A DNA stretch of 7,731 nt, taken from NCBI GenBank assembly GCA_947626175.1, contig CANQRE010000037.1, positions 1 to 7,731 on the forward strand, in the 5' to 3' direction. The DNA is from an uncultured Clostridia bacterium (GTDB lineage: Bacteria; Bacillota; Clostridia; Christensenellales; UBA1242). A program made the position numbers and the translations under genes. Positions 1 to 5,482 of the stretch are shown piece after piece. Below the pieces are notes generated by a model. It saw only the letters and a list, made by a program, of their open reading frames with translations, was not told the origin of the DNA and ran no database searches. Each line of letters starts with the position of its first letter. Within the stretch, counting starts at the first letter, position 1.

Positions 1-2
1 GC

Positions 3-482
3 GGCGGCGGAGTTATTTTTGGAACATCAGGCGGTGTGGCAGAAGCAGTTTTGCGAACTGCAACTTTTATGCTGACGAAAAAAAATCCAAAAAATTTGGA
101 GTTTGAAAACGTTCGCTCACTTGAAGGCTTTGTTGAAGCAAACATCAAACTTGGAAATCGAAATTTGCGTGTTTGCGTTGTCAGTGGGCTGGCAAATGCA
201 AGAAAAATGCTTGAAAACATTCAAAATTATGACTTTGTGGAAGTGATGGCTTGCCTTGGCGGATGTATGGCAGGTGGCGGACAGCCAAAAAACATTCGAA
301 ATGTGTTTGAAAAAGTTCGAAAAATGCGAAGCGAATCGCTTTATCAGCTTGACAAAAAGTCGGCCGTGAGATGTTGCCATGAAAATCCAGACATAATAAA
401 CTTGTATCAAAAATATCTTCACGCTTTTGGAAATCCTTTGCTTCACACATCCTTCACTGACAGAAGCGACATTTTGGGCTAA
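3..482 (+). CDS. hydA: [FeFe]-hydrogenase, C-terminal fragment (5' end outside window)
   Basis: This is the last 159 codons of an iron-only hydrogenase, which reduces protons to H2 (or the reverse) at the H-cluster, usually with ferredoxin as partner. The reading frame is open to the left edge, so the gene is partial rather than starting at the GTG at 36. Visible family motifs are FGTSGGVAEAVLRT (usual form FG.TGGVMEAALRT), then VMACLGGCMAGGGQP, whose two cysteines (codons 252-254 and 264-266) are H-cluster ligands. The C-terminal small-subunit-like segment follows (SLYQLDKK, CHENPDIINLY, LLHTSF). One oddity is Leu in place of the usual Pro in MACPGGC. The N-terminal ferredoxin-like domains and the other cluster ligands lie outside the window, so the subtype (monomeric or electron-bifurcating) cannot be told. 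A terminator follows the stop directly. The family assignment is secure. Confidence 0.95.
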   Translation, partial: GGGVIFGTSGGVAEAVLRTATFMLTKKNPKNLEFENVRSLEGFVEANIKLGNRNLRVCVVSGLANARKMLENIQNYDFVEVMACLGGCMAGGGQPKNIRNVFEKVRKMRSESLYQLDKKSAVRCCHENPDIINLYQKYLHAFGNPLLHTSFTDRSDILG

Positions 483-511
483 AAATCGGGCAAATCATGC
501 CTGATTTTTTT
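481..511 (+). terminator. Intrinsic terminator after the hydrogenase gene
   Basis: A 12-bp stem (481-492 with 498-509, including one G-U pair) encloses the loop AATCA and runs into a T tract. It overlaps the last two bases of the hydrogenase stop codon. The GC-rich core is CGGGCA/TGCCTG. Confidence 0.85.
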
Positions 512-546
512 TACTAAACAGAGGCAAGCGTTCATATCTTATATTT

Positions 547-1062
547 ATGATAAGAGAAGTGGTTGAAAACAGTGATATTTTAAAAGCAAAAACAATTGTT
601 TCAAAAATAGATGACAATTCAAAAAGGATTGCAAGGGACCTTTGTGACACGCTTAGATTCAATTGGAGCCAAGGCAGAATTGCAATGTCAATTTCGGCAA
701 ATCAAATAGGTGAAAACGAAAGGATTGTTGCCATAAGTGAAGGCGTTGGAAAAAACATTCACGTTTTGTTCAATCCTTGCATAACTTTTCGCCGTGAAAC
801 TCAGGAGTTTTGGGAAGACAATCTTTCAAGGCCGCTAAAGATGTTTAAAACTGAAAAAGCCTTTATTGTTGGCGTGAAATTTCAAAACGAGTTTGGAAAG
901 GAATGTTCTGTGACTGTTAGACATCTTCCAAGCGCGTTGATTCAGCAAGAAATTTCAAATTTGGATGGTGTTTTGCCTGAAGAAAGGGCAACAGCGGAAG
1001 TGGATGTGTGCCTTAAAAAGTTTAATCCAAAATTTTTGGAAGGAATTTCAACGGACAGCTAA
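547..1062 (+). CDS. Peptide deformylase-like protein lacking all metal ligands (probable pseudoenzyme)
   Basis: The 171-residue protein follows the peptide deformylase fold from end to end. It has the N-terminal helix region (ILKAKTIVSKIDD), motif 1 as SISANQIGENERI (usual G.GLAA.Q.G; Gln53 kept), the LFNPCI strand, motif 2 and motif 3. Active deformylases bind Fe2+ through the Cys of EGCLS and the two His of HE.DH, and remove formyl groups from nascent proteins. Here motif 2 reads EDNLS, with Asn92 in the Cys place. Motif 3 reads QQEISNLDG, with Gln134 and Asn138 in the His places; Glu135 is kept. All three ligands are therefore gone while the frame is intact, so deformylase activity is unlikely. 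The role is unknown; a binding or regulatory protein is possible. The start at 547 suits the family's N-terminus, but no Shine-Dalgarno lies at normal distance (GAGG at 521-524 is 22 bases away). Terminators on both sides suggest a single-gene unit. Confidence 0.85.
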   Translation: MIREVVENSDILKAKTIVSKIDDNSKRIARDLCDTLRFNWSQGRIAMSISANQIGENERIVAISEGVGKNIHVLFNPCITFRRETQEFWEDNLSRPLKMFKTEKAFIVGVKFQNEFGKECSVTVRHLPSALIQQEISNLDGVLPEERATAEVDVCLKKFNPKFLEGISTDS

Positions 1063-1080
1063 TTCAAAGCTTTAAAAACC

Positions 1081-1115
1081 CTTTGTGCGGCAAGCAAAAA
1101 GTTTTTTCTTTTTTT
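1081..1115 (+). terminator. Probable intrinsic terminator after the deformylase-like gene
   Basis: CTTTGTGC (1081-1088) pairs with GCAAAAAG (1094-1101) with one mismatch around the loop GGCAA. A long T tract interrupted by a single C follows (1102-1115). The stem is weaker than the other terminators in the window. Confidence 0.6.
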
Positions 1116-1157
1116 AAAAAACAAAGCAAAACATTTTTATTATTTTTTCAATTTAGC

Positions 1158-1163
1158 TATACT
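1158..1163 (+). promoter_or_regulatory. Candidate -10 box for the xfp-apeB operon
   Basis: TATACT matches the sigma-A -10 consensus in five of six positions and lies 16 bases before the xfp start codon. No convincing -35 box is present at 16-18 bases upstream, where the sequence is a T-rich run. This could be a weak or activator-dependent promoter. A terminator upstream implies that some promoter must lie in 1102-1179. Confidence 0.4.
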
Positions 1164-1164
1164 A

Positions 1165-1181
1165 ATTTTAGAGGCTAAAAT
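1165..1181 (+). promoter_or_regulatory. Dyad enclosing the xfp Shine-Dalgarno site
   Basis: ATTTTAG (1165-1171) and CTAAAAT (1175-1181) are perfect inverted repeats around AGG. They cover the ribosome binding site (GAGG 1171-1174, five bases from the ATG) and the first two bases of the start codon. An upstream copy of one arm, TTTAGC at 1152-1157, could pair with GCTAAA at 1174-1179 instead. This is either an operator or a small leader hairpin that masks the site. It may also be chance in AT-rich DNA. Confidence 0.35.
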
Positions 1182-3537
1182 GAAAACTGACAAATTTTCA
1201 ACAAAACAATATTTTGAAAATCTTAACAAATATTTTTCAGCGGCCAACTACTTGTCTGTTGCGCAGTTATATCTTCTCAAAAACCCGCTTTTGCGTGATC
1301 ATCCGCTTTGCTTTGATGACGTCAAAAAAAAGCTTGTTGGCCATTTTGGAACTGTTCCTGGACAAAATTTTGTGTATGCTCATTGCAATAGAATAATTCA
1401 AAAATATGACCTTGATTTGATTTTGCTCTCTGGCCCAGGACATGGCGGAAACTTTTTGGTTGCCAACAGTTATTTGGAAGGCACTTACAGCGAATATTAT
1501 CCTCAAATATCCATGTCGCACGATGGGATGGAAAAACTTTGCAAACAATTTTCTTTTCCTGGCGGAATAGGCTCGCATTGTGTGCCTGAAACCCCCGGAT
1601 CTATCCATGAAGGCGGCGAGCTTGGCTATGTTCTTGCCCATGCTTATGGCGCAGTTATGGACAATCCAAATCTCGTGGCGGTGGCAATTGTTGGCGATGG
1701 CGAAGCGGAAACAGGACCGCTTGCAACATCTTGGCATTCAAACAAATTTTTAAACCCTCAAAGAGATGGATTTGTGCTTCCAATTTTGCATTTGAATGGC
1801 TACAAAATCAGCAATCCAACCGTGCTTTCCAGAATTGACAAATCAGATTTAAAAAAGCTTTTGGAAGGATATGGCTACAATCCTTATTTTGTTGAAGGCG
1901 ATGACCCAATGAAAATGCACTCGCTCATGGCACAAGCAATGGATAAGTGCATTGAAGAAATCAAACTGATTAGGCAAAAATATAAACAAGACCCAAAATT
2001 TTACAAAACACCAATGATTGTTCTTCGCACTCCAAAGGGATGGACAGGGCCAAAACAAGTTGATGGCAAAAAAATTGAAGGGTGTTTCCGTGCTCATCAA
2101 ATTCCGCTTGATGTTTCAAGTGAAGAGCATTTGAAAATGCTTGAAAAGTGGCTTAAAAGTTATCATCCAGAGCAACTTTTTGACAAAAATTACAAACTTT
2201 TCCCTGAAATTTCATCAGTCATCCCAAAAAAGAGCAAAAGGATTTCGGCTTCACCTTATGCAAATGGCGGGCTTTTGTTGAAGGAGCTTGTTGTTCCAAA
2301 TATTGACGATTATGCTGTCAAATTCAACGGCCACGGGGTTGTGCGTGAACAAGACATGCTTAAGCTAAGTGAATATGTCAGAGATATTTTTGCCCTTAAC
2401 AGCAAAAATCACAATTATCGGATCTTTAGCCCTGACGAAGCGTTAAGCAACAGGCTAAACAAAGTTTTTGAAAAGGAAAACAGAACTTTTGGCGCAAAAA
2501 TTTTGCCAAATGATGAATTTTTGTCGCCAACTGGGCGGGTGATGGACAGCTTTTTGTCAGAACATATGTGCGAAGGCTGGCTTGAAGGATATTTGCTCAC
2601 TGGCAGGCATGGAATGTTTGACAGTTATGAATCATTTGTGCGCGTTGTTGACAGCATGATTTCGCAACATGCAAAGTGGCTTAAAAGTTGCAACGAAATT
2701 GAATGGCGAAAGCCAATCAGCTCGCTCAATCTTGTTTTGACAAGCAATGTTTGGCAACAAGACCACAATGGCTTCACTCATCAAGATCCGGGTCTTCTTG
2801 ATCATATCGTCAACAAAAAAGCGGATGTTGTTCGAATTTATCTTCCGCCAGACGCAAACTGCCTGCTTTCTTGTTATGATCATTGCGCAAAAAGCTTGAA
2901 TTATGTGAATGTTATTGTTGCGTCAAAGCATCCATCTTTTCAGTGGCTGAATATGAGCGAGGCGAAGGCGCATTGTGCAAAAGGCATAAGCGAGTGGAAA
3001 TGGGCGGGGGCAAACGATAGAAAAAATCCTGACATTGTTTTTGCAAGCTGTGGCGACACAGTAACTTTGGAAGCACTTGCGGCGGCAAAACTTTTAAGAC
3101 AATTGTTGCCAAAGCTTAGCGTTCGCTTTGTCAATGTTGTTGACCTTATGAAACTTGTTTCGTCAAAACATCATCCACATGGGCTAACTGACACGCAATA
3201 TAACAAACTTTTCACCGAAGACAAGCCAATAATTTTCAACTTCCATGGCTATCCAAAACTTGTGCATGAGCTAACTTACAATCGAAAAAATCAAAACTTG
3301 CATGTTTCAGGCTACTGCGAAGAAGGAACAATTACAACCGCATTTGACATGCGAGTTAGAAACAAAGTTGACAGATATCACTTGATTTTGAGCGCAATAA
3401 AATATTTGGATTTGCCACAAAAAGACAAGAAAAAAATTGAAAAGCAAATGAATGAAAAACTTGAAAAACATCACCGTTATGTTCGAGAATATGGAATCGA
3501 CATGCCTGAAATTCTTGACTGGAATTGGAATGATTAA
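1180..3537 (+). CDS. xfp: Xylulose-5-phosphate/fructose-6-phosphate phosphoketolase
   Basis: This thiamine-diphosphate enzyme cleaves xylulose-5-P (and often fructose-6-P) with phosphate to acetyl-phosphate plus glyceraldehyde-3-P or erythrose-4-P in the cytoplasm. At 785 residues it is full length. Motifs in order: AANYLSVAQLYL (21-32), GHFGT with His55, GPGHGG with His88, FPGGIGSH with His133, the cofactor motif GDGEAETGP (172-180), HLNGYKISNPT, TPKGWTGPK with Lys286, FRAHQIPL with His306, LSEHMCEG with Glu461, LLTGRHGMF, and QDHNGFTHQDPG with Gln527, Asn530 and His534. From memory of the bifidobacterial enzymes, these correspond to the catalytic and cofactor-binding residues, and none is missing. 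A GAGG ribosome site lies five bases before the ATG. The apeB gene follows after 14 bases, so the two are probably cotranscribed. Whether it prefers X5P or F6P cannot be read from the sequence. Confidence 0.97.
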   Translation: MKTDKFSTKQYFENLNKYFSAANYLSVAQLYLLKNPLLRDHPLCFDDVKKKLVGHFGTVPGQNFVYAHCNRIIQKYDLDLILLSGPGHGGNFLVANSYLEGTYSEYYPQISMSHDGMEKLCKQFSFPGGIGSHCVPETPGSIHEGGELGYVLAHAYGAVMDNPNLVAVAIVGDGEAETGPLATSWHSNKFLNPQRDGFVLPILHLNGYKISNPTVLSRIDKSDLKKLLEGYGYNPYFVEGDDPMKMHSLMAQAMDKCIEEIKLIRQKYKQDPKFYKTPMIVLRTPKGWTGPKQVDGKKIEGCFRAHQIPLDVSSEEHLKMLEKWLKSYHPEQLFDKNYKLFPEISSVIPKKSKRISASPYANGGLLLKELVVPNIDDYAVKFNGHGVVREQDMLKLSEYVRDIFALNSKNHNYRIFSPDEALSNRLNKVFEKENRTFGAKILPNDEFLSPTGRVMDSFLSEHMCEGWLEGYLLTGRHGMFDSYESFVRVVDSMISQHAKWLKSCNEIEWRKPISSLNLVLTSNVWQQDHNGFTHQDPGLLDHIVNKKADVVRIYLPPDANCLLSCYDHCAKSLNYVNVIVASKHPSFQWLNMSEAKAHCAKGISEWKWAGANDRKNPDIVFASCGDTVTLEALAAAKLLRQLLPKLSVRFVNVVDLMKLVSSKHHPHGLTDTQYNKLFTEDKPIIFNFHGYPKLVHELTYNRKNQNLHVSGYCEEGTITTAFDMRVRNKVDRYHLILSAIKYLDLPQKDKKKIEKQMNEKLEKHHRYVREYGIDMPEILDWNWND

Positions 3538-3541
3538 TTTT

Positions 3542-3547
3542 GGAGGG
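3542..3547 (+). promoter_or_regulatory. Shine-Dalgarno site fixing the apeB start
   Basis: GGAGGG sits four bases before the ATG at 3552. It rules out the in-frame TTG at 3540, which lies upstream of this site and would place it inside the coding region. Confidence 0.85.
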
Positions 3548-3551
3548 AAAC

Positions 3552-4784
3552 ATGAAGATTGAAGAATTTTTAAGTTCATCTTACACACCTTTTCACACAA
3601 TTCAAAACTGTGAAAACATATTGTCTGCCGCTGGTTTTCAAAAACTTTCGCTTATTGAAAATTGGACTCTTAAACAAGGCGGAAAATATTATGTGACAAA
3701 AAATCAAACAAGCATTGTTTGTTTTAATATTGGGAAAAGCAAAAATTTTACATTTAACATTGCTTTGGCGCATTCTGACAGCCCTTGCCTAAGGGTGAAA
3801 GGGAACAAGCTCATTTCCAGCCCACAAGGCAAAAGGGTGAATGTTGAAGTGTATGGCGGGCTTATCAATTACTCAATGTTTGACATTCCACTCAAAATTG
3901 CCGGAAGGGTGATTGTTGAAAACAATGGAAAAACAATTTCAAAACTCGTGTGCAGCAAGCAAAATTTTTCAATTCCAAGTTTGGCAATTCATCAAAATCG
4001 CGATGTTAACACATCATTTGCGCCATCGATTCAAAAGGATATGCTTCCACTTGTTGGCGAAGGGGAAAGTGTTTTTGATCTTGTTTGCCCAAATGAAAAA
4101 GTTGTGGACGCGGACTTGTTTGTTGTAAGCGATGTAAAGCCTTTTTCTAGCGGCGCAAAAGGCGAATTTTTGTGCTCACCAAGAATTGACAATTTGACAA
4201 GCGTTTTTGGCATAATAAATGCCATTGCTTCTGCCAAAACAAACGGCATAAGCATTGGCGCAATTTTTGACAATGAGGAAATTGGCTCTCGCACAAAGCA
4301 GGGCGGAGATGGCAGCTTTTTGCACAGCGTGATTGAACGGATTTGCGAAGCCCTTTCTCTTTCAAAGCAACAAAGCTGCATTGCGTGTGATGGCGGCTTT
4401 ATGCTTTCAATTGACAATGGCCACGCAGTTCATCCAGCCTTTTTAGACAAAGCCGATCCAGGCGAAAATGTGAAACTAAACGGCGGAATTTTGATCAAAT
4501 ATCACACAAACTATGCAACAGATGGTTTTTCTTCGGCACAAATCAAACTTTTGCTTGAAAAAAACAAAATTGATTATCAAGATTTTTATTGCAACTCCGA
4601 CCTTAAATGTGGCAGCACGATTGGACTGCTGGCAAGCTCGATTTTCCACATGAATTGCTGCGATGTTGGTCTTGGAATGCTTGCAATGCACAGCGCAGTT
4701 GAAATGGTTGGCAAAAGCGATATTGAAAAGATGACAAAGTTTTGCAAAGCATTTTTTGAAACAAAATTTAAAGTGGAAAATTGA
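3552..4784 (+). CDS. apeB: M18 family aminopeptidase (aspartyl aminopeptidase type)
   Basis: This is a cytoplasmic two-metal aminopeptidase of family M18, which typically forms a large oligomer and removes N-terminal residues (often acidic) from peptides. The protein has 410 residues, slightly short for the family but with every catalytic block. These are AHSDSP (His74), LAIHQNRDVN (His147), SPRIDNLTS (Asp213), FDNEEIGS (Glu242 as likely base, Glu243 as metal ligand), SIDNGHAVHPAF (Asp288), YATDGF, CGSTIGL and GLGMLAMHS (His380). The YGG block reads YGGLINYSMFDIPL and lacks the Trp and Arg usually seen in W.DR, which may alter specificity or assembly. The ATG at 3552 is chosen because GGAGGG precedes it. 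The gene lies 14 bases after xfp and ends in a strong shared terminator. Exact substrate preference is not readable. Confidence 0.93.
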   Translation: MKIEEFLSSSYTPFHTIQNCENILSAAGFQKLSLIENWTLKQGGKYYVTKNQTSIVCFNIGKSKNFTFNIALAHSDSPCLRVKGNKLISSPQGKRVNVEVYGGLINYSMFDIPLKIAGRVIVENNGKTISKLVCSKQNFSIPSLAIHQNRDVNTSFAPSIQKDMLPLVGEGESVFDLVCPNEKVVDADLFVVSDVKPFSSGAKGEFLCSPRIDNLTSVFGIINAIASAKTNGISIGAIFDNEEIGSRTKQGGDGSFLHSVIERICEALSLSKQQSCIACDGGFMLSIDNGHAVHPAFLDKADPGENVKLNGGILIKYHTNYATDGFSSAQIKLLLEKNKIDYQDFYCNSDLKCGSTIGLLASSIFHMNCCDVGLGMLAMHSAVEMVGKSDIEKMTKFCKAFFETKFKVEN

Positions 4785-4789
4785 AAATG

Positions 4790-4819
4790 TAAAAAAACTC
4801 ACAGATGTGAGTTTTTTTA
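4790..4819. terminator. Bidirectional terminator between apeB and the collagen-like gene
   Basis: AAAAAAACTCAC (4791-4802) and GTGAGTTTTTTT (4807-4818) form a perfect 12-bp stem with the loop AGAT, extendable by the T-A pair 4790/4819. There is an A tract on one side and a T tract on the other, so it can act in both directions. It starts six bases after the apeB stop codon and wholly contains the stop codon of the opposing gene (4817-4819). Confidence 0.92.
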
Positions 4820-5338
4820 GCCAACTTTTTCAATTATCAAAAAGTTTTCTTCATAGCTTATCTCTGGCGAAACTGTAACATTAAAGGACAAAGTTGAAGG
4901 GGTTTGAATCGTTATCAGTGCGTCACCAGTAAGGCTTGCCGAGCCAAGTGCCGTGCCAGTGCGAATCGTTCCAGATTCCACCACGTTGTTGATTGCAATC
5001 GCAATCGTTGGCGGTGTGGCGTTTGTGCTTGTGACGGTTGAGCCAAATCGAATCAAGTATGTTCCAGCCGCAAGGCTAACATTGTTGTTGTTTAAAAAAG
5101 CAATATCAGTTTGGTTTGTTGGAAAAGAGTTTTCAAGCAAAAGAGTTGGCTCTGCGTTCACAGCTGCAGGTGCAGTGAAAAAGGCAATTGTGCTTATTCC
5201 TGCAGGTCCGGTAGGTCCGGTTGGACCGGTTGGCCCAGTAGGTCCGGTTACGCCGCAAGGAGAGCAAGGTCCAAAATTTTGCATTGTTGGAGGATACAAG
5301 TTGCCGCAAGGGCAATTATTTTTTCTATAACAGTTCAT
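4817..5338 (-). CDS. Collagen-like (Gly-Pro-Thr) protein with BclA-type C-terminal domain
   Basis: The 173-residue protein has three parts. A Cys-rich head (residues 1-28) holds cysteines at 3, 9, 11, 25 and 28. Six Gly-X-Y triplets follow (29-46, mainly Gly-Pro-Thr). The C-terminal domain of about 125 residues is rich in Ala, Thr, Ser and Asn, with alternating hydrophobic residues typical of a beta jelly roll. Its end, FLIIEKVG, resembles the end of BclA-type exosporium proteins (IIIEKVA). Such proteins form trimers on spore or cell surfaces; that role is inferred here. No classical signal peptide or LPXTG motif is seen, as for many exosporium proteins. The ATG at 5338 is chosen because AAGGAG lies six bases upstream; the ATG at 5344 directly abuts that site. 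It is transcribed alone, divergent from the next gene. The promoter looks like sigma-A rather than a clear sporulation promoter, so expression may be vegetative. Confidence 0.88.
   Translation of the reverse strand: MNCYRKNNCPCGNLYPPTMQNFGPCSPCGVTGPTGPTGPTGPTGPAGISTIAFFTAPAAVNAEPTLLLENSFPTNQTDIAFLNNNNVSLAAGTYLIRFGSTVTSTNATPPTIAIAINNVVESGTIRTGTALGSASLTGDALITIQTPSTLSFNVTVSPEISYEENFLIIEKVG
5205..5249 (-). repeat. 9-bp tandem repeat encoding Gly-Pro-Thr
   Basis: Five adjacent 9-bp units of the type GGTCCGGTT (plus strand) differ from one another at only a few positions. They encode the collagen core of the minus-strand gene. Short in-phase repeats like this can gain or lose units by slippage, which would change the stalk length without shifting frame. 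Confidence 0.9.
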
Positions 5339-5344
5339 AGACAT

Positions 5345-5350
5345 CTCCTT
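5345..5350 (-). promoter_or_regulatory. Shine-Dalgarno site of the collagen-like gene
   Basis: AAGGAG on the minus strand lies six bases before the ATG at 5338 and directly against the ATG at 5344. The spacing selects 5338 as the start. Confidence 0.85.
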
Positions 5351-5359
5351 TACAATAGC

Positions 5360-5388
5360 ATTTTATGTTGAAAAGCAAATATTGTTAA
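5360..5388 (-). promoter_or_regulatory. Sigma-A-like promoter of the collagen-like gene
   Basis: On the minus strand, TTAACA (5388-5383) and TAAAAT (5365-5360) are separated by 17 bases. Each box matches the consensus in five of six positions. Transcription would begin near 5353, just before the Shine-Dalgarno site. Confidence 0.7.
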
Positions 5389-5433
5389 AATATATCTTTA
5401 TTTAAAAAAGCACTTCGTTGGCAAAACAGGGTA

Positions 5434-5461
5434 TTGACATTTGCGAGAAAAGTGTTATACT
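5434..5461 (+). promoter_or_regulatory. Strong sigma-A promoter of the orphan gene
   Basis: A perfect TTGACA (5434-5439) is followed after 16 bases by TATACT (5456-5461), which has an upstream TG (5453-5454) making an extended -10. The predicted start near 5468 gives a leader of about 15 bases. This also excludes the TTG at 5441 as a start codon, because it lies inside the promoter. Confidence 0.88.
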
Positions 5462-5471
5462 TTTTTGGCAA
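5441..5471 (+). promoter_or_regulatory. 31-bp imperfect palindrome over the -10 box (operator candidate)
   Basis: TTGCGAGAAAAGT (5441-5453) and ACTTTTTTGGCAA (5459-5471) pair at 12 of 13 positions (one of them G-T) around the centre GTTAT. The dyad spans the -10 box, the predicted start site and the first base of the Shine-Dalgarno site. It lies mostly upstream of the predicted transcript, so a DNA-level binding site for a dimeric repressor is the simplest reading. No regulator gene is visible in the window. Confidence 0.5.
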
Positions 5472-5476
5472 AGGAG
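5471..5476 (+). promoter_or_regulatory. Shine-Dalgarno site of the orphan gene
   Basis: AAGGAG lies six bases before the ATG at 5483 and fixes that start. Confidence 0.88.
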
Positions 5477-5482
5477 TTAAAC

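Noticed and set aside
1267..1737. Minus-strand ORF of 156 codons inside xfp
   Set aside because: It is antisense to the conserved N-terminal domain of phosphoketolase, has no recognisable protein features and is a shadow of the sense codon use.
3540..3551. TTG at 3540 as the apeB start
   Set aside because: It would put the strong GGAGGG site inside the coding region. The ATG at 3552 is correctly spaced and matches the family's N-terminus.
5205..5249. Short direct repeats as a possible CRISPR array
   Set aside because: The units are 9 bases, have no spacers and are in frame with Gly-Pro-Thr codons of a clear gene.
4953..5330. Plus-strand ORF of 125 codons that also reads as a collagen-like repeat (Gly-Pro-Val)
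   Set aside because: It is the antisense of the minus-strand collagen gene. The GGNCC-type units read as Gly-Pro-X on both strands. It has no ribosome site and would lack any sensible head or tail domains.
5339..5344. ATG at 5344 as the start of the collagen-like gene
   Set aside because: It touches the Shine-Dalgarno site with no spacing. The second ATG at 5338 is six bases away, the normal distance.
5441..5482. TTG at 5441 as the start of the orphan gene
   Set aside because: It lies between the -35 and -10 boxes of a near-consensus promoter. The ATG at 5483 has an ideal ribosome site.
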